A stretch of 64,000 nt of DNA from Bacteroidota bacterium (lineage in GTDB: Bacteria; Bacteroidota; JABWAT01), in contig JABWAT010000006.1 in NCBI GenBank assembly GCA_013360915.1, forward strand, positions 96,094 to 160,093, written 5' to 3'. This document shows, piece by piece, positions 63,927 to 64,000 of this stretch (within the stretch, counting starts at the first letter, position 1; every line of letters begins with the position of its first letter). The position numbers and the translations under genes are program-made. The notes below the pieces were generated by a model that saw only the letters and a program-made list of their open reading frames with translations, made no database searches and was not told the DNA's origin.

Positions 63927-64000
63927 TTAACTTTTAACTGGGAAAAACCCCTCACCCTTCGAGAACCTCAGGGTCCGGGTTTTACCAATCACATGTATTT
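63927..64000. repeat. Hairpin repeat element, copy 3 (cut by window end)
   Basis: Nearly identical to copy 2, 92 bases downstream, with the same ACCC/GGGT inner stem; it runs to the window edge. No gene is seen between 63643 and 64000. Confidence 0.85.

Noticed and set aside
63643..64000. Mobile element or integrase remnants at the right end
   Set aside because: Only short repeats and hairpin units are present; no transposase or terminal inverted repeat pair was seen.

Overview
The window looks like a chromosomal stretch of a Gram-negative bacterium of the Bacteroidota/Chlorobiota (FCB) assemblage, with GC near 50%. The reasons are a PorX-type response regulator with a PglZ output domain, which I know mainly from Bacteroidota; two upstream sequences matching the Bacteroidetes -7 promoter element TAnnTTTG (before hisH and nusB); and outer-membrane and lipoprotein components. 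I cannot name a genus. TTG start codons are frequent, and four of them overlap the upstream stop codon as TTGA.

Left part (1-13.2 kb). The 3' end of comM meets a nucleotidyltransferase-like gene tail to tail. A rightward hisHAFI block (imidazole glycerol phosphate synthase, HisA, HisI) follows and runs into a repeat-rich intergenic region (3.8-4.14 kb). A leftward series then carries panD, a UMF1-type MFS transporter, a PPP-family phosphatase, nusB, a leucine-dehydrogenase-type gene, a BtuCDF-like ABC uptake system (ATPase, permease, binding lipoprotein), an outer-membrane barrel and a small YbjN/CesT-like protein.

Middle part (13.2-29.2 kb). Mostly rightward housekeeping genes: porX, tsaE, tsaB, accD, tRNA-Leu(UAG), tig, clpP, clpX. 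A leftward HI0933-type flavoprotein is followed by rightward arginase, a sulfotransferase, panC, a BAX-inhibitor-1 family protein, an MBOAT/SGNH acetylation pair and a small secreted protein ending at a strong terminator (29.26 kb).

Right part (29.3-63.6 kb). One co-directional leftward block of about 34 kb builds and decorates a surface polysaccharide. It holds 18 recognisable glycosyltransferases (ten GT-B/GT4-like, four GT2, four GT8-like GT-A), two membrane acyltransferases, two hexapeptide acetyltransferases, an SGNH esterase, an AsnB-like amidotransferase, a Wzy-like polymerase, a CDP-paratose-2-epimerase-like SDR, and at its promoter-proximal end a Wzt-type ABC ATPase. Between 55.9 and 62.4 kb lies a nonulosonic-acid (sialic-acid-like) module: a CMP-sugar synthetase (NeuA-like), a DUF115/CST-like protein with a GNGPSL motif, a methyltransferase, an O-acetyltransferase, an IMPase-family phosphatase and, most unusually, a NeuB-type synthase fused behind an N-terminal GKGPSI (DUF115/CST-like) domain and lacking the usual C-terminal SAF domain. 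Part of this module is strikingly AT-rich, suggesting transfer.

Both ends of the surveyed DNA (3.8-4.1 kb and 63.65-64.0 kb) carry the same families of intergenic repeats: purine-rich GGAGACAGGAGTCAG-type repeats and a hairpin element whose inner stem differs by compensatory changes between copies.
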